A stretch of DNA of 28,385 nucleotides from positions 1 to 28,385 of IMG/VR virus record IMGVR_UViG_3300023440_000018, one strand, 5' to 3'. Below the pieces are notes generated by a model. The model did not search any database, had not been told where the DNA came from, and saw only the letters and a list, made by a program, of their open reading frames with translations. This DNA is from a virus. The translations under genes and the position numbers were made by a program. This document shows, piece after piece, positions 1 through 8,214 of the stretch. How positions within the stretch are numbered: the stretch's first letter is position 1; the number at the start of each line of letters is the position of its first letter.

Positions 1-1508
1 ATAGCTACGCCATCAATCGAGTTTCCACTGTTAAATACCCGAGAAATTGTGCTTCCGATAATTGTTGCGGTTATTAAAGTATTTGTCGAAGTATGAAAAT
101 TTAAAATGTTTTGCGGAGCTGTTACGTAGTCATTTTTGTCCACGTCGCACAAAATAGAATATGTATTTAGAGTAATATTTCCAGATGGCTGCAAAGTGAA
201 GACGTCCCGCGCTCTCGTCACCGTCGCCGTGGTGGTTGGGATTGGGGAGCTTCCAAAGGGGAGCTGCTCAGCTTGGACATGTGCAATGTAAAAGCCTGAT
301 GTTCCGTCTCCAGTGTAGTTAGTTTGCCCTGAGTCATCGACTATCCAAAAGAGAATATTACTAGAAGTTGTTGATGTTCCGCTAACTTCGCACCAGTACC
401 AACCATTGGGGAGAGCTTTAATACGGGCACTCCCAACTGTGGTAGTTGCAGACTCGGTGGCTAGATCAAAAGTGGCAAATGCAATGTCATTATCTGTGCT
501 ATTCCAGATCTGAACTTTACATTTTGTTCGACCTGCTGGCTTTACTATAATATAAAAACTACCAGTACCTGCCGGAATAACAGAAGAGTGATAAAACCTA
601 TGATTACCTGTCGTAGTGTTTTCGTACACAAAATCAGCAGATAACCCATCTACAAAACTTGCTATAGCCCCTGCTGTTACTAGACACCCTTCTTTAGTCC
701 AATACGTATTAGCTATATCGCGGGAATATAACGCTAGATTCGTACTGCTCCCTTCAACCAACAACCCAATCCCACCATCTGCCATCCTCTCAAACCTTGG
801 GGTATCAATAGCCGCCGTCTTGAGCAGGCCGTCGAGCGGGTCTATGTAGGTAGCCGTCGAGGCCCGGGTGAACGATGCAGCACCGCTATACTTCGCCCCT
901 GCCGCTGCTTGGGTGCCGGTAATTTCCTCAGCGTGCTTGAGCGGCAGGTGGACGAGGGGGTTCATGATACGACCGACATCAAGAGGCCCTGCTAAAGCGC
1001 CAATCTGGGCAGCTGTAACATTATGAGGATTATTAGTATCCAGTCTGTGCGCAGTATTTAATGCAATATCACCATGATTGTAGTCCGTCTCATGAGTTGC
1101 AGCTAAGGCTCCAACTTGTGCAGCCGTGACATTATGAGGATTGTTGGTGTCTTGTCTATGCGCGCTGTTAAGAACAATCTCACCAATCTGAGGGTCAAAA
1201 GTGTTAGCAGCCGAAGGTGCATAGTACACCTGATTACCATCAGCATCAAACACTTTTATAGAATAGTCATCGGCCACAGAAAGCTTAACCGGGCTTCCGT
1301 TGTAGAGAGGTACACCACCAGCACTTAAGTAGATAGGCTGGGAGGCTAGTACTTGGTTACCAGATTCTTGTTCGTAGTAAACAGTTTTTTGGTTGTTTGG
1401 GACTGTAGGATCTGTATTTGGATTACCTATATACAAATATCCTCCACTGAGGGGACGTCCAGTATTAGGGTCTGGAAAATATGGTAACTCAAGATTTACA
1501 AATAGCAT
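1..1508 (-). CDS. Tailspike-like receptor-binding protein, P22 head-binding domain, C-terminus cut by window edge
   Basis: An open frame from ATG at 1508 reads to the left edge without a stop (about 502 residues seen). GGAGGT lies 4 bases upstream of the ATG. Residues 1-105 resemble the P22 tailspike head-binding domain: LPYFPDPNTGRPLSGG, then YIGNPNTDPT, ASQPIYLSAGGVPLYNG and GNQVYYAPS. Residues 110-172 carry two copies of a NTAHRxDTNNPHNVTAAQ repeat. A phage tail segment FTRASTATYIDPLDG follows at 213-227, then a beta-rich, probably carbohydrate-binding region. Expected role: attached to the tail hub, it binds the host surface. It is a paralog of the upstream gene 1526-3238 over roughly the first 260 residues and differs after that. 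No catalytic residues of a polysaccharide-cleaving domain can be claimed from the visible part. Head-binding call confident; substrate unknown. Confidence 0.85.
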   Translation of the reverse strand, partial: MLFVNLELPYFPDPNTGRPLSGGYLYIGNPNTDPTVPNNQKTVYYEQESGNQVLASQPIYLSAGGVPLYNGSPVKLSVADDYSIKVFDADGNQVYYAPSAANTFDPQIGEIVLNSAHRQDTNNPHNVTAAQVGALAATHETDYNHGDIALNTAHRLDTNNPHNVTAAQIGALAGPLDVGRIMNPLVHLPLKHAEEITGTQAAAGAKYSGAASFTRASTATYIDPLDGLLKTAAIDTPRFERMADGGIGLLVEGSSTNLALYSRDIANTYWTKEGCLVTAGAIASFVDGLSADFVYENTTTGNHRFYHSSVIPAGTGSFYIIVKPAGRTKCKVQIWNSTDNDIAFATFDLATESATTTVGSARIKALPNGWYWCEVSGTSTTSSNILFWIVDDSGQTNYTGDGTSGFYIAHVQAEQLPFGSSPIPTTTATVTRARDVFTLQPSGNITLNTYSILCDVDKNDYVTAPQNILNFHTSTNTLITATIIGSTISRVFNSGNSIDGVA

Positions 1509-1525
1509 ATAGACCTCCGTTTATA

Positions 1526-3238
1526 TTATGCTATGCCTAATGTGTCATCAGCTAATGCTACATCATAAATTCTAAAGTTTTTGAATATGCCATAAGCTGT
1601 GCCAGACGCTCCAAGATAAATTCTCATTAATGTACCACTAAAAGCGGCGGGAGAATAGGAACCTTGTTTTTGCCCATTTATAAACCCGGTAACAAGGTTA
1701 GTTGACTTAGAATAACGCATAGCTAGTCTCGAAACCTGCCCCGCAGATACCGTCCCAGCATTAACTCCGTAAAAATCTCTATAGACTCTAAAAAGACCAC
1801 CATCAAGTACCCGCATAGTCCATCGAGTTGTATCCCAAGCTAAAAATACACTAGCATAGGTAGTTGGAAGATCAACACTTAAAGGCTCATAATCGACCAA
1901 AATAGTGAAACTACTTGTATTACCATCAATTATATTACCTGGTGCGTCAATATAAAAGCCGTCCTCCTGCCTAGTTACAGCGGTGGTAGTAGTTGGAATA
2001 TAGCTTGTGGCAAATTTTGAAGTTTCAAATTGCCTGCCGCTAATTTTAAATCCTTTACCTGAGTTGCCAACATATTTAATAACTCCATGGGTATCCCCAG
2101 GGTCAGATGCTGAAGTGGTACGGTACACTGAAACTCTGTAGACGTCATTAGCTGGATCGACCAATGTTATTGTATAATTTGAGCCAGTATTAAAAATAGG
2201 AACGGCGTTAATAACGAGTACAAAGTCTCCAGAAGAATCAGTACTACTAGTGGCAATTACTGGTTTACTTCCGTCATCCATTTGTACAAAAACAGATAAA
2301 CAAAAGGAATTGCCAGCATTAACTGTAATTGATTTATACGAATAAGCATCTGAAGTTAAAGACCCGGGGTACTGTACAGAGTTTGTGAACCAACCAAAAG
2401 CGCCACCTTCTGAAAGGTTTGAAGTGTAACTAGACATATCTACTAGTCTAGCATCGCTCGGAACATGTGTGTTTGATTTTTGTCCTTCAAGAAGTAACCC
2501 AAGGTCACCATCCGACGCCCGCACTATGCGCGGAGCGTTAGCCGCGGCTGTTTTAAGGGTACCATCAAAAGGGTCTATATATGTAGCAGTAGATCCTCTA
2601 GTAAAAACTGCAGAACCTTTAAATTTTGCTCCTAAAGCAGCTGTGGTTCCTGTAAACTCTTCAGGCCGTTTAAAAGGTATATGTACTAAAGGGCTTATCA
2701 AAGACCCCACACTTACTTTATCAGAGATTGTACCTAGCTGTGCGGCTGTAACACTATGTGGATTATTTGTATCAGTTCTATGAGCAGAATTTAAGGCTAT
2801 ATCCCCGTGGCTATACGCCGTAAGGTGTGAGGCGGGTAAGGCGTTTATTTGAGCTAATGTAGTCCCATGAGGATTATTAGTATCCAACCTATGGGCGGTA
2901 TTTAAGTCAATCCCATCTTTGTTGAAATCTGTACTTAAAGAATTAGGTACATAATAAACTTGGGCACCGTATTTATCATGAACAGCGATAGAAAAATTTC
3001 CAGTAATTACAAGTTTTACAGGCCCTCCATTATAAAGAGGCACACCCCCAGCGCCTATTGTAATGGGCTGAGAGACGCTTACTAAAGCCCCAGTCTCAGT
3101 AAGAAGCTGAACAGCTTTTTGATTAGCCACAATAGTGGGGTCAGTTCCAGGCTCTCCTACGTAAATTAACCCACCATTCAACGGACGCCCCGTTTTAGGG
3201 TCCGGAAAATATGGCAATTTCAGGTCAATGTAATTCAT
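1526..3238 (-). CDS. Tailspike-like receptor-binding protein, P22 head-binding domain plus C-terminal lectin-like domain
   Basis: A complete 570-aa protein. Residues 1-105 match the P22 tailspike N-terminal head-binding domain (GLIYVGEPGTDPT, VSQPITIGAGGVPLYNGG, YGAQVYYVP). Residues about 110-170 hold AHRxDTNNPH repeats like those of the paralog at 1-1508. A FTRGSTATYIDPFDG segment follows near 210. The last ~140 residues (FYIDAPGNIIDGNTSSFTI onward, ending in KNFRIYDVALADD) look like a laminin-G/concanavalin-type jelly roll. Role by analogy: surface receptor binding, docked on the tail hub. The start is supported by AGGAGG 9 bases upstream and by an ATGA overlap with the preceding ejection-protein gene. 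The C-terminal half is not related by eye to the P22 endorhamnosidase beta-helix, so binding rather than cleavage is likelier. Confidence 0.85.
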   Translation of the reverse strand: MNYIDLKLPYFPDPKTGRPLNGGLIYVGEPGTDPTIVANQKAVQLLTETGALVSVSQPITIGAGGVPLYNGGPVKLVITGNFSIAVHDKYGAQVYYVPNSLSTDFNKDGIDLNTAHRLDTNNPHGTTLAQINALPASHLTAYSHGDIALNSAHRTDTNNPHSVTAAQLGTISDKVSVGSLISPLVHIPFKRPEEFTGTTAALGAKFKGSAVFTRGSTATYIDPFDGTLKTAAANAPRIVRASDGDLGLLLEGQKSNTHVPSDARLVDMSSYTSNLSEGGAFGWFTNSVQYPGSLTSDAYSYKSITVNAGNSFCLSVFVQMDDGSKPVIATSSTDSSGDFVLVINAVPIFNTGSNYTITLVDPANDVYRVSVYRTTSASDPGDTHGVIKYVGNSGKGFKISGRQFETSKFATSYIPTTTTAVTRQEDGFYIDAPGNIIDGNTSSFTILVDYEPLSVDLPTTYASVFLAWDTTRWTMRVLDGGLFRVYRDFYGVNAGTVSAGQVSRLAMRYSKSTNLVTGFINGQKQGSYSPAAFSGTLMRIYLGASGTAYGIFKNFRIYDVALADDTLGIA

Positions 3239-5406
3239 TTATTTTCCTCCTGAGCCGCAGAAAGAGCACCGATTCCAATAGCTGAAGCAATGCCCGGATA
3301 CATACGACTAATATACCCACGGACTGCTTTAATCTTTTCAGGAGTTGGTTTAGTAGCTTTACGGGCGGCGTAGCGCACAGTGGCAGGTGCAGCAACCGAC
3401 TTGAGGGCGCCCGCCAGCGTAGCACCAAGTAATTTAAACTTGAACAGTGCAATTCGCTCTGCTACATTGGCTACTGTGAAGTCTTTAAATGCGGCAGACT
3501 TATCCTGTGCCACATCTTCAGCAATCCTCAAGAAGTTTTTCAGTTTCTTGTACACTTGAGGATTGGAGTAGAAAATTTCCTTGAGCTTTTCTTCTCCAAT
3601 AGTCTCAGCCCGTTTAATAAAAGCTCTTGCATCAAAGACAGGAACTCCATCAGAGCTTTTAGCAAACCCGGCGTTAAGCATATCAAGAAGGGTGGTAGCC
3701 TGCAGCTTCTCAATAGCTTCCTTTCCTCCAGGGGCTTTACGAGTCGTCCTAAGAAGCTGACGAATATGCTCGGGGGCAACAGACTTACGCATGAGCCGAT
3801 TATACACTTGAGAAGCCGGAATAAAATCCATCTCTTTTTCTTTGGTAACTAGTTTACCGGCCAAAGTTTTAGGATTAAATTCAACATCTCTTTGGGCGAC
3901 TTTCTGCCAAGCTTTTTTAAGAAGCCTAACAGTATGATCATCTTCGCCCAGTTTATTAAGAGCTTCACCTACGAGTGTAAATTCTTCGTCTGCAGCCTGC
4001 TTAATAGGCTGAATAAGATAATTCAAAGAAGGATGCTCAGAGGCTATGGTATTCAATGCCGTCCTGAAGTCATCAAAATTCTCTAGATTCAGAGGCTCTG
4101 AAACAAAATCTGCGAGGTCCTCCTCTGAAGCATTTTTCAGTACCCTAGGAGGCGGCGCAGTAATTTCATAATATGCTAAGGTATCTTCAAGTTTCTTAGC
4201 CCCAGTTTCATCGAGAATGTATGCACGGCGCATTTTCTTAGTGTCGGGGGCAACCTTGAAGATATTACTAGTTTCAACAGGAATATCTTCGGCTTTATTA
4301 GCGTACTCCGCGGCCTTGTCATAGAGCTCACGTTTCTGAGTAGCTAAGAGCTCATCCTGCTCTGTGAGGGCGCGTTTAATAGTTTCTCCGAATTCTGTAG
4401 CATCTGGAGCATTGCCGGCAAGCTCTTGAAGCTTTTCCTGAATTGCCCGAGCCTGGTCTTCTTTATAAACTCTAAGGCGGCCTGCCGCAGACTCTTGAGC
4501 AAGAAGACGCTCTTTAGCTTTGATATCCCCGGTCTGACGCAGTTCACCTCGAGTCAGGGGAACACCTTCTTGAGCTGCACGTGCACCACGTACAACCTGT
4601 TCCGGTTTGTACCCATGCTGGTATCTTTTAATATAGTCAACCGCACTTTGCGACAAGTCTTCAAAAGAGAGCCCAGCTTCTTCAAGATACTTCATTAGCT
4701 CGGGAGTCGGTTCTCCGGCCTTAGTGAGTAATTGTTTTCCAGGACGCCGACCAAGAGCCCAAGCAACACGCCGGCCGAGGTAATTAAGGACGGGCGCAAT
4801 AGCCTCACCACCGAGCCCGAGTGCGCCACCTACAACAGCTCCTGCGGTAGGGTCTTGACCTTTTCCTTTTGCAATAACCCCGCCTTCAAGAGCTCCAAGA
4901 GCTGTAGTGCTCGCAGCCATCGCTGCACCAGAAGGAAGGGCTGCAGGGGCCGCTATAGCCGCAGGAATAAAAGGGGCTGTCTCACCGGCAAACTCACCCG
5001 CAAAACTTGCAACAGGGTGAATATTGCTCAGCTCTTTCATTGCTGCCTTTTCAGTTTCGTCTACAGGTTCTACTAACCCTAGACCGCGTCCAACCGTAGT
5101 GAGACCCTGTCCCATTTTAATGAGAAAAGCTTCAACAGGATTTACACTTTGAGCAAGGTCTCGGTATCCTTTGGTATGCGTATCTATTTGAGGGCCTTCA
5201 ATGCCTCGGCGTTTCAGCTCTTCAAGTGCAGCTCGCTTAGCCCAATCATCGTAGCCACCGGTAGTAGGAATGCCAGCGTTAGGGTCTTGCTCAATCTCCG
5301 CAAATGGATCTTCAGACCCTAGAACTTCCTGCTCAATAGCGGCAAAAGGATCTTCAACCCCCGATATAACAGCAGCTTCAATTTCAGCAAACGGGTCTTT
5401 AGTCAT
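3235..5406 (-). CDS. Large virion ejection (DNA-transfer) protein, gp16-like position
   Basis: A 723-aa protein, last of three consecutive genes in the place where P22 encodes its ejection proteins gp7, gp20 and gp16. It begins with three copies of a short acidic motif, DPFA(E/A)IE, at residues 4-10, 19-25 and 33-39. A Gly/Ala-rich hydrophobic stretch (about 131-210) follows, which could insert in or cross a membrane. The rest is long, charged and helical, and the C-terminus is again Gly/Ala-rich (IASAIGIGALSAAQEENK). Such proteins sit in the capsid and leave with the DNA to form a channel through the envelope. No lysozyme or transglycosylase motif was recognised. The start overlaps the stop of the upstream gene by 4 bases (ATGA). 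Assignment rests mainly on position and composition. Confidence 0.65.
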   Translation of the reverse strand: MTKDPFAEIEAAVISGVEDPFAAIEQEVLGSEDPFAEIEQDPNAGIPTTGGYDDWAKRAALEELKRRGIEGPQIDTHTKGYRDLAQSVNPVEAFLIKMGQGLTTVGRGLGLVEPVDETEKAAMKELSNIHPVASFAGEFAGETAPFIPAAIAAPAALPSGAAMAASTTALGALEGGVIAKGKGQDPTAGAVVGGALGLGGEAIAPVLNYLGRRVAWALGRRPGKQLLTKAGEPTPELMKYLEEAGLSFEDLSQSAVDYIKRYQHGYKPEQVVRGARAAQEGVPLTRGELRQTGDIKAKERLLAQESAAGRLRVYKEDQARAIQEKLQELAGNAPDATEFGETIKRALTEQDELLATQKRELYDKAAEYANKAEDIPVETSNIFKVAPDTKKMRRAYILDETGAKKLEDTLAYYEITAPPPRVLKNASEEDLADFVSEPLNLENFDDFRTALNTIASEHPSLNYLIQPIKQAADEEFTLVGEALNKLGEDDHTVRLLKKAWQKVAQRDVEFNPKTLAGKLVTKEKEMDFIPASQVYNRLMRKSVAPEHIRQLLRTTRKAPGGKEAIEKLQATTLLDMLNAGFAKSSDGVPVFDARAFIKRAETIGEEKLKEIFYSNPQVYKKLKNFLRIAEDVAQDKSAAFKDFTVANVAERIALFKFKLLGATLAGALKSVAAPATVRYAARKATKPTPEKIKAVRGYISRMYPGIASAIGIGALSAAQEENK

Positions 5407-6755
5407 TGTTCAATCCCCTTAGGAATGTAGCCGTAGCGGTTCTTAAACATCTGAAGGAGCTCAGGACGCTGTTTATAATTGGCCCTAAGATACTCTTCAG
5501 CTTTCATTTGAGCAAGACCCATTTTTCTAGCATGTTCACCCCCTCGTCTAACTGAGTCATAAACACTAGGATCGATATACGGAGATAATTCTTTAGCAAT
5601 TGTACCATCTCCAAATCGTTCACTTAACAAAGCCAAAGCCGCCATATTAGCTTCAAAGTCTGTTTTTTCATTTGTGGCTGCCTGCATGTAAAAATCAAGC
5701 TCTTTTTCACTGTCCATTCCTCGAGCTTTCATATCTGTAGCTCGACGAATTTCTTGCAAAAGAAGAGGCTTTATACTGCGAATGGTGTCACGGGCTTTCT
5801 GCTCATTTGTACCTAACCATCGACTAACACCTTGGCCAACAGTAGAGGTTTTTATAGCCGCCCAAATATTTTCAAGCGTGCCATTTTTAGCATTAATCAT
5901 GCCTTTAACATTGTTTAAGTCGGTATATAATTTAGCGAGTTTAGCTAAGTAGCCTTCAACGGCTTGTTTTGCTTGGGCTTTCTTTTCCTCAGGCGTAAGT
6001 TCACCTTTAGCATGAATAAGTTGTTTAGCTGTGGCAATTTCAGCCAAGCGCTTACCCATCTCAGTGGCCCGGGAAAGCTTTCCAGCAAACTCAAGGTCTA
6101 CCTGTTTCTCAGCAAGACGATTTCTGCGTTTTTCTTCAGCTTGGGCACGCTTAAATTGAAGACGCGCTTCATTACGCATCTTAGCTAAATCGGCCTCAGT
6201 GGCATTAGGATGTTCATCAAGATAAACTGTTTCAGCGTCTTTAACGAAGTCATCAATATCAGTAGGAGTCGGTTTAGGAGCACCATCCCCACTCCCGAAA
6301 ATTGTATTCCAATAGGTTTTCAGCGCATCACGGTCATACCGAGCCAACACACCGATAGCTTCACGTTGAATAATGCCAGGATATTGCTCTTCAAGAGCGA
6401 GAAGCCGCTTTGAATCTGAGGCATTGCCTCCGCGGGCCTCAATCTCCCCAATGCGCTCAGTAAGTACATCTTTGGGTGACTTTTTACCTGTGATAATATC
6501 CCAAGCCTGTTTAACATCTTCTTCACGCTTAAGAACGTCAGTAGTCGCTTTAGCTTTAGAATAGGCTTCGGCCATGTCGGGGTTTTCCAAGAAAAACTTA
6601 CCTACTTCTTCCGGTGAGCCTTCAGTGTATAAGCGCTTCAATTCTTCTTCTTTTTGCTGCTTTTCCTTTTCAGCAAAATACTCACGCTGACCTTGAAAAG
6701 CCATCTGAAGACCGGGAAGTGCGGACGCGGGCTGAACGAAAAACTGATTGGCCAT
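5403..6755 (-). CDS. Virion ejection protein, gp20-like position
   Basis: A 450-aa, mostly helical, Lys/Glu/Ala-rich protein with a strongly charged segment at 30-60 (REYFAEKEKQQKEEELKR) and further coiled-coil-like stretches around 180-260. It lies between a gp7-like and a gp16-like gene, which matches the position of P22 gp20, an internal protein ejected with the DNA. The start at 6755 (MANQFF) is chosen because its ATG overlaps the upstream stop as TAATG and has GGAAAGGGG about 8 bases upstream. An in-frame start at 6782 would add only nine residues and lie deeper in the upstream gene. No enzymatic motif is visible. Confidence 0.6.
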   Translation of the reverse strand: MANQFFVQPASALPGLQMAFQGQREYFAEKEKQQKEEELKRLYTEGSPEEVGKFFLENPDMAEAYSKAKATTDVLKREEDVKQAWDIITGKKSPKDVLTERIGEIEARGGNASDSKRLLALEEQYPGIIQREAIGVLARYDRDALKTYWNTIFGSGDGAPKPTPTDIDDFVKDAETVYLDEHPNATEADLAKMRNEARLQFKRAQAEEKRRNRLAEKQVDLEFAGKLSRATEMGKRLAEIATAKQLIHAKGELTPEEKKAQAKQAVEGYLAKLAKLYTDLNNVKGMINAKNGTLENIWAAIKTSTVGQGVSRWLGTNEQKARDTIRSIKPLLLQEIRRATDMKARGMDSEKELDFYMQAATNEKTDFEANMAALALLSERFGDGTIAKELSPYIDPSVYDSVRRGGEHARKMGLAQMKAEEYLRANYKQRPELLQMFKNRYGYIPKGIEQ

Positions 6756-7387
6756 TAGAGTAACCCCTTTCCTTTCGCCCAAAGATATTGATTAATTCCA
6801 GTGCCTACAGTATTCATAATCCCTTGTAAACCAGCCTGCTGGGCTTGGGCTGCAGCAATTTGTCCTTGGGCTAGAGTGCTGCCAATATTCCCCATAGTAT
6901 TGGCAATTGCATTTTCATTCGTCCTAACTTGGGCGAGTCCTTGTAACCCTAAAAGCTGTTCCTTATAAGCCGCTAAAAGAGAGTCTTTAGCTAACTGAGA
7001 ATTATATTGAGCTAAAGCTTCTTGGATATTGCCAGATCTTAAGCCTCCAGTTGCGGCCGCGTTTCGAAGAATGGCATCTTCACCCTCTTTACGGGTCTCC
7101 ATAAGTGCTTGATAAAGAGGTGACTGTTTAGCCTGGTTAATAAGGGCCTGTTGGCTGCCTTCACCGCCTTCAAGTCCGTAAAGCCCTCCCAGCTGTTGAA
7201 GAGCTTCTTCTCTAAACTGCTGAGGAACCTTATTGATCTCTTGCAGATACTCGAGCTTTTGTCGCTCAGCATCCGCGGCGGTCTGTGCAGCTTGTTCACT
7301 AGCTTTAGCAGACTTTTTAGACGAAGCGTATGTGGCCCCAGCGCCGATAACTGCCCCACCAACTATTGCTGTTGCGATTCCGGACAT
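6755..7387 (-). CDS. Small virion ejection protein, gp7-like
   Basis: A 210-aa protein opening with a Gly/Ala-rich hydrophobic segment (residues 3-22, IATAIVGGAVIGAGATYASS), then a Gln/Ala-rich helical body. The central part, ILRNAAATGGLRSGNIQEAL (about 110-128), resembles the 'AAATGGLxSG' segment I know from P22 gp7-type DNA-transfer proteins. It is first of the three putative ejection-protein genes and overlaps the upstream cupin-SET gene by 25 bases and the next gene by one base (TAATG). Expected role: packaged in the capsid and released with the DNA on infection. Confidence 0.68.
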   Translation of the reverse strand: MSGIATAIVGGAVIGAGATYASSKKSAKASEQAAQTAADAERQKLEYLQEINKVPQQFREEALQQLGGLYGLEGGEGSQQALINQAKQSPLYQALMETRKEGEDAILRNAAATGGLRSGNIQEALAQYNSQLAKDSLLAAYKEQLLGLQGLAQVRTNENAIANTMGNIGSTLAQGQIAAAQAQQAGLQGIMNTVGTGINQYLWAKGKGLL

Positions 7388-8214
7388 AATAATCCCCTTA
7401 TTAAAGCTACAGATTGACGGTAGTCAACTAAAATTTCCTCCCCTAGCTGTCCCCCGCATTGTCCTCGTATGTCTTTAACAGCCTGCAAATAAACATCGTT
7501 CCCTATTGCTACCATTATAGCATTAGGGTCATCAGAATGGTTTGTATAACGACCTGCAGGAGTTCGTTTATCTCCAATTTTAGCAGGGACTATTAAATCC
7601 CCACTTTTAAACTTATTGACAGCAAACAAACCTTTTCCTTCTACAGGCGAGGGGGCTACTTGAACCCCTATAGTACCTAGAGGAAAGGGAATTAAATCCT
7701 CAGTATTTTCAGACTGCTGCCGTACTAACTCTTCAGTAACTCCTAAGTCCTCCAACATTTTTGCATAGCCTAAATCCCCGACATAAGGCAGTTTTAATTG
7801 CGCTGTTGAGTAATTATTTGAATATTTTTTAAATACTTCACTCTTTTCTAAAAATTCATCTTCTAACTTCTCAATATCCCGCTCCTCAGTAGCATAAACA
7901 TTGAGCCAAACCATGTCCTCTAATACGTACCCAATTTTTCGCCCCGGTTGACCGACAAAAAGCTGAGGAGCTTCTAAAATTTCAGTGGTACCATCCTCTT
8001 TTAGAATTTTAACCTTCCCTTTTAAAAATATATTTAAATGTGGTTTTTTCTGCTTGTGTCCTATAGCGAAACTTCCAGCTGGCACTATAACTTCACGAAT
8101 ATAGATTCCAGGCCCAAAATGATGATTAACAGGGCACTCTACTTGAGATAACTGCAGAAAAATTTCTTCTAACTTTTCTACTTCTTTGTCAAAGTCGGCA
8201 ATTAAGTCACTCAT
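7363..8214 (-). CDS. Cupin-SET domain fusion protein
   Basis: A 283-aa two-domain protein. Residues 28-108 look like a single cupin barrel (CPVNHHFGPGIYIREVIVPA, SFAIGHKQKKPHLNIFLKG, VWLNVYAT) of a type common in phage structural clusters; H53 and H59 are possible metal ligands. Residues 183-266 look like a SET domain: GKGLFA (193-198), the cofactor-site motif GRYTNHSDDPNA (221-232) and GEEILVDY (258-265). SET domains usually transfer methyl groups from S-adenosylmethionine to lysine. The linker (110-180) is acidic and helical. The gene overlaps its neighbours at both ends inside the virion operon, so it is made with late proteins. Substrate is unknown: a virion protein or a host protein are both possible. 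Domain calls are by motif reading only. Confidence 0.75.
   Translation of the reverse strand: MSDLIADFDKEVEKLEEIFLQLSQVECPVNHHFGPGIYIREVIVPAGSFAIGHKQKKPHLNIFLKGKVKILKEDGTTEILEAPQLFVGQPGRKIGYVLEDMVWLNVYATEERDIEKLEDEFLEKSEVFKKYSNNYSTAQLKLPYVGDLGYAKMLEDLGVTEELVRQQSENTEDLIPFPLGTIGVQVAPSPVEGKGLFAVNKFKSGDLIVPAKIGDKRTPAGRYTNHSDDPNAIMVAIGNDVYLQAVKDIRGQCGGQLGEEILVDYRQSVALIRGLLCPESQQQ

Noticed and set aside
1-3238. Diversity-generating retroelement variable region in the tail genes
   Set aside because: No reverse transcriptase or template repeat is present in the window, and the divergence of the two tail genes is domain-scale rather than adenine-directed.
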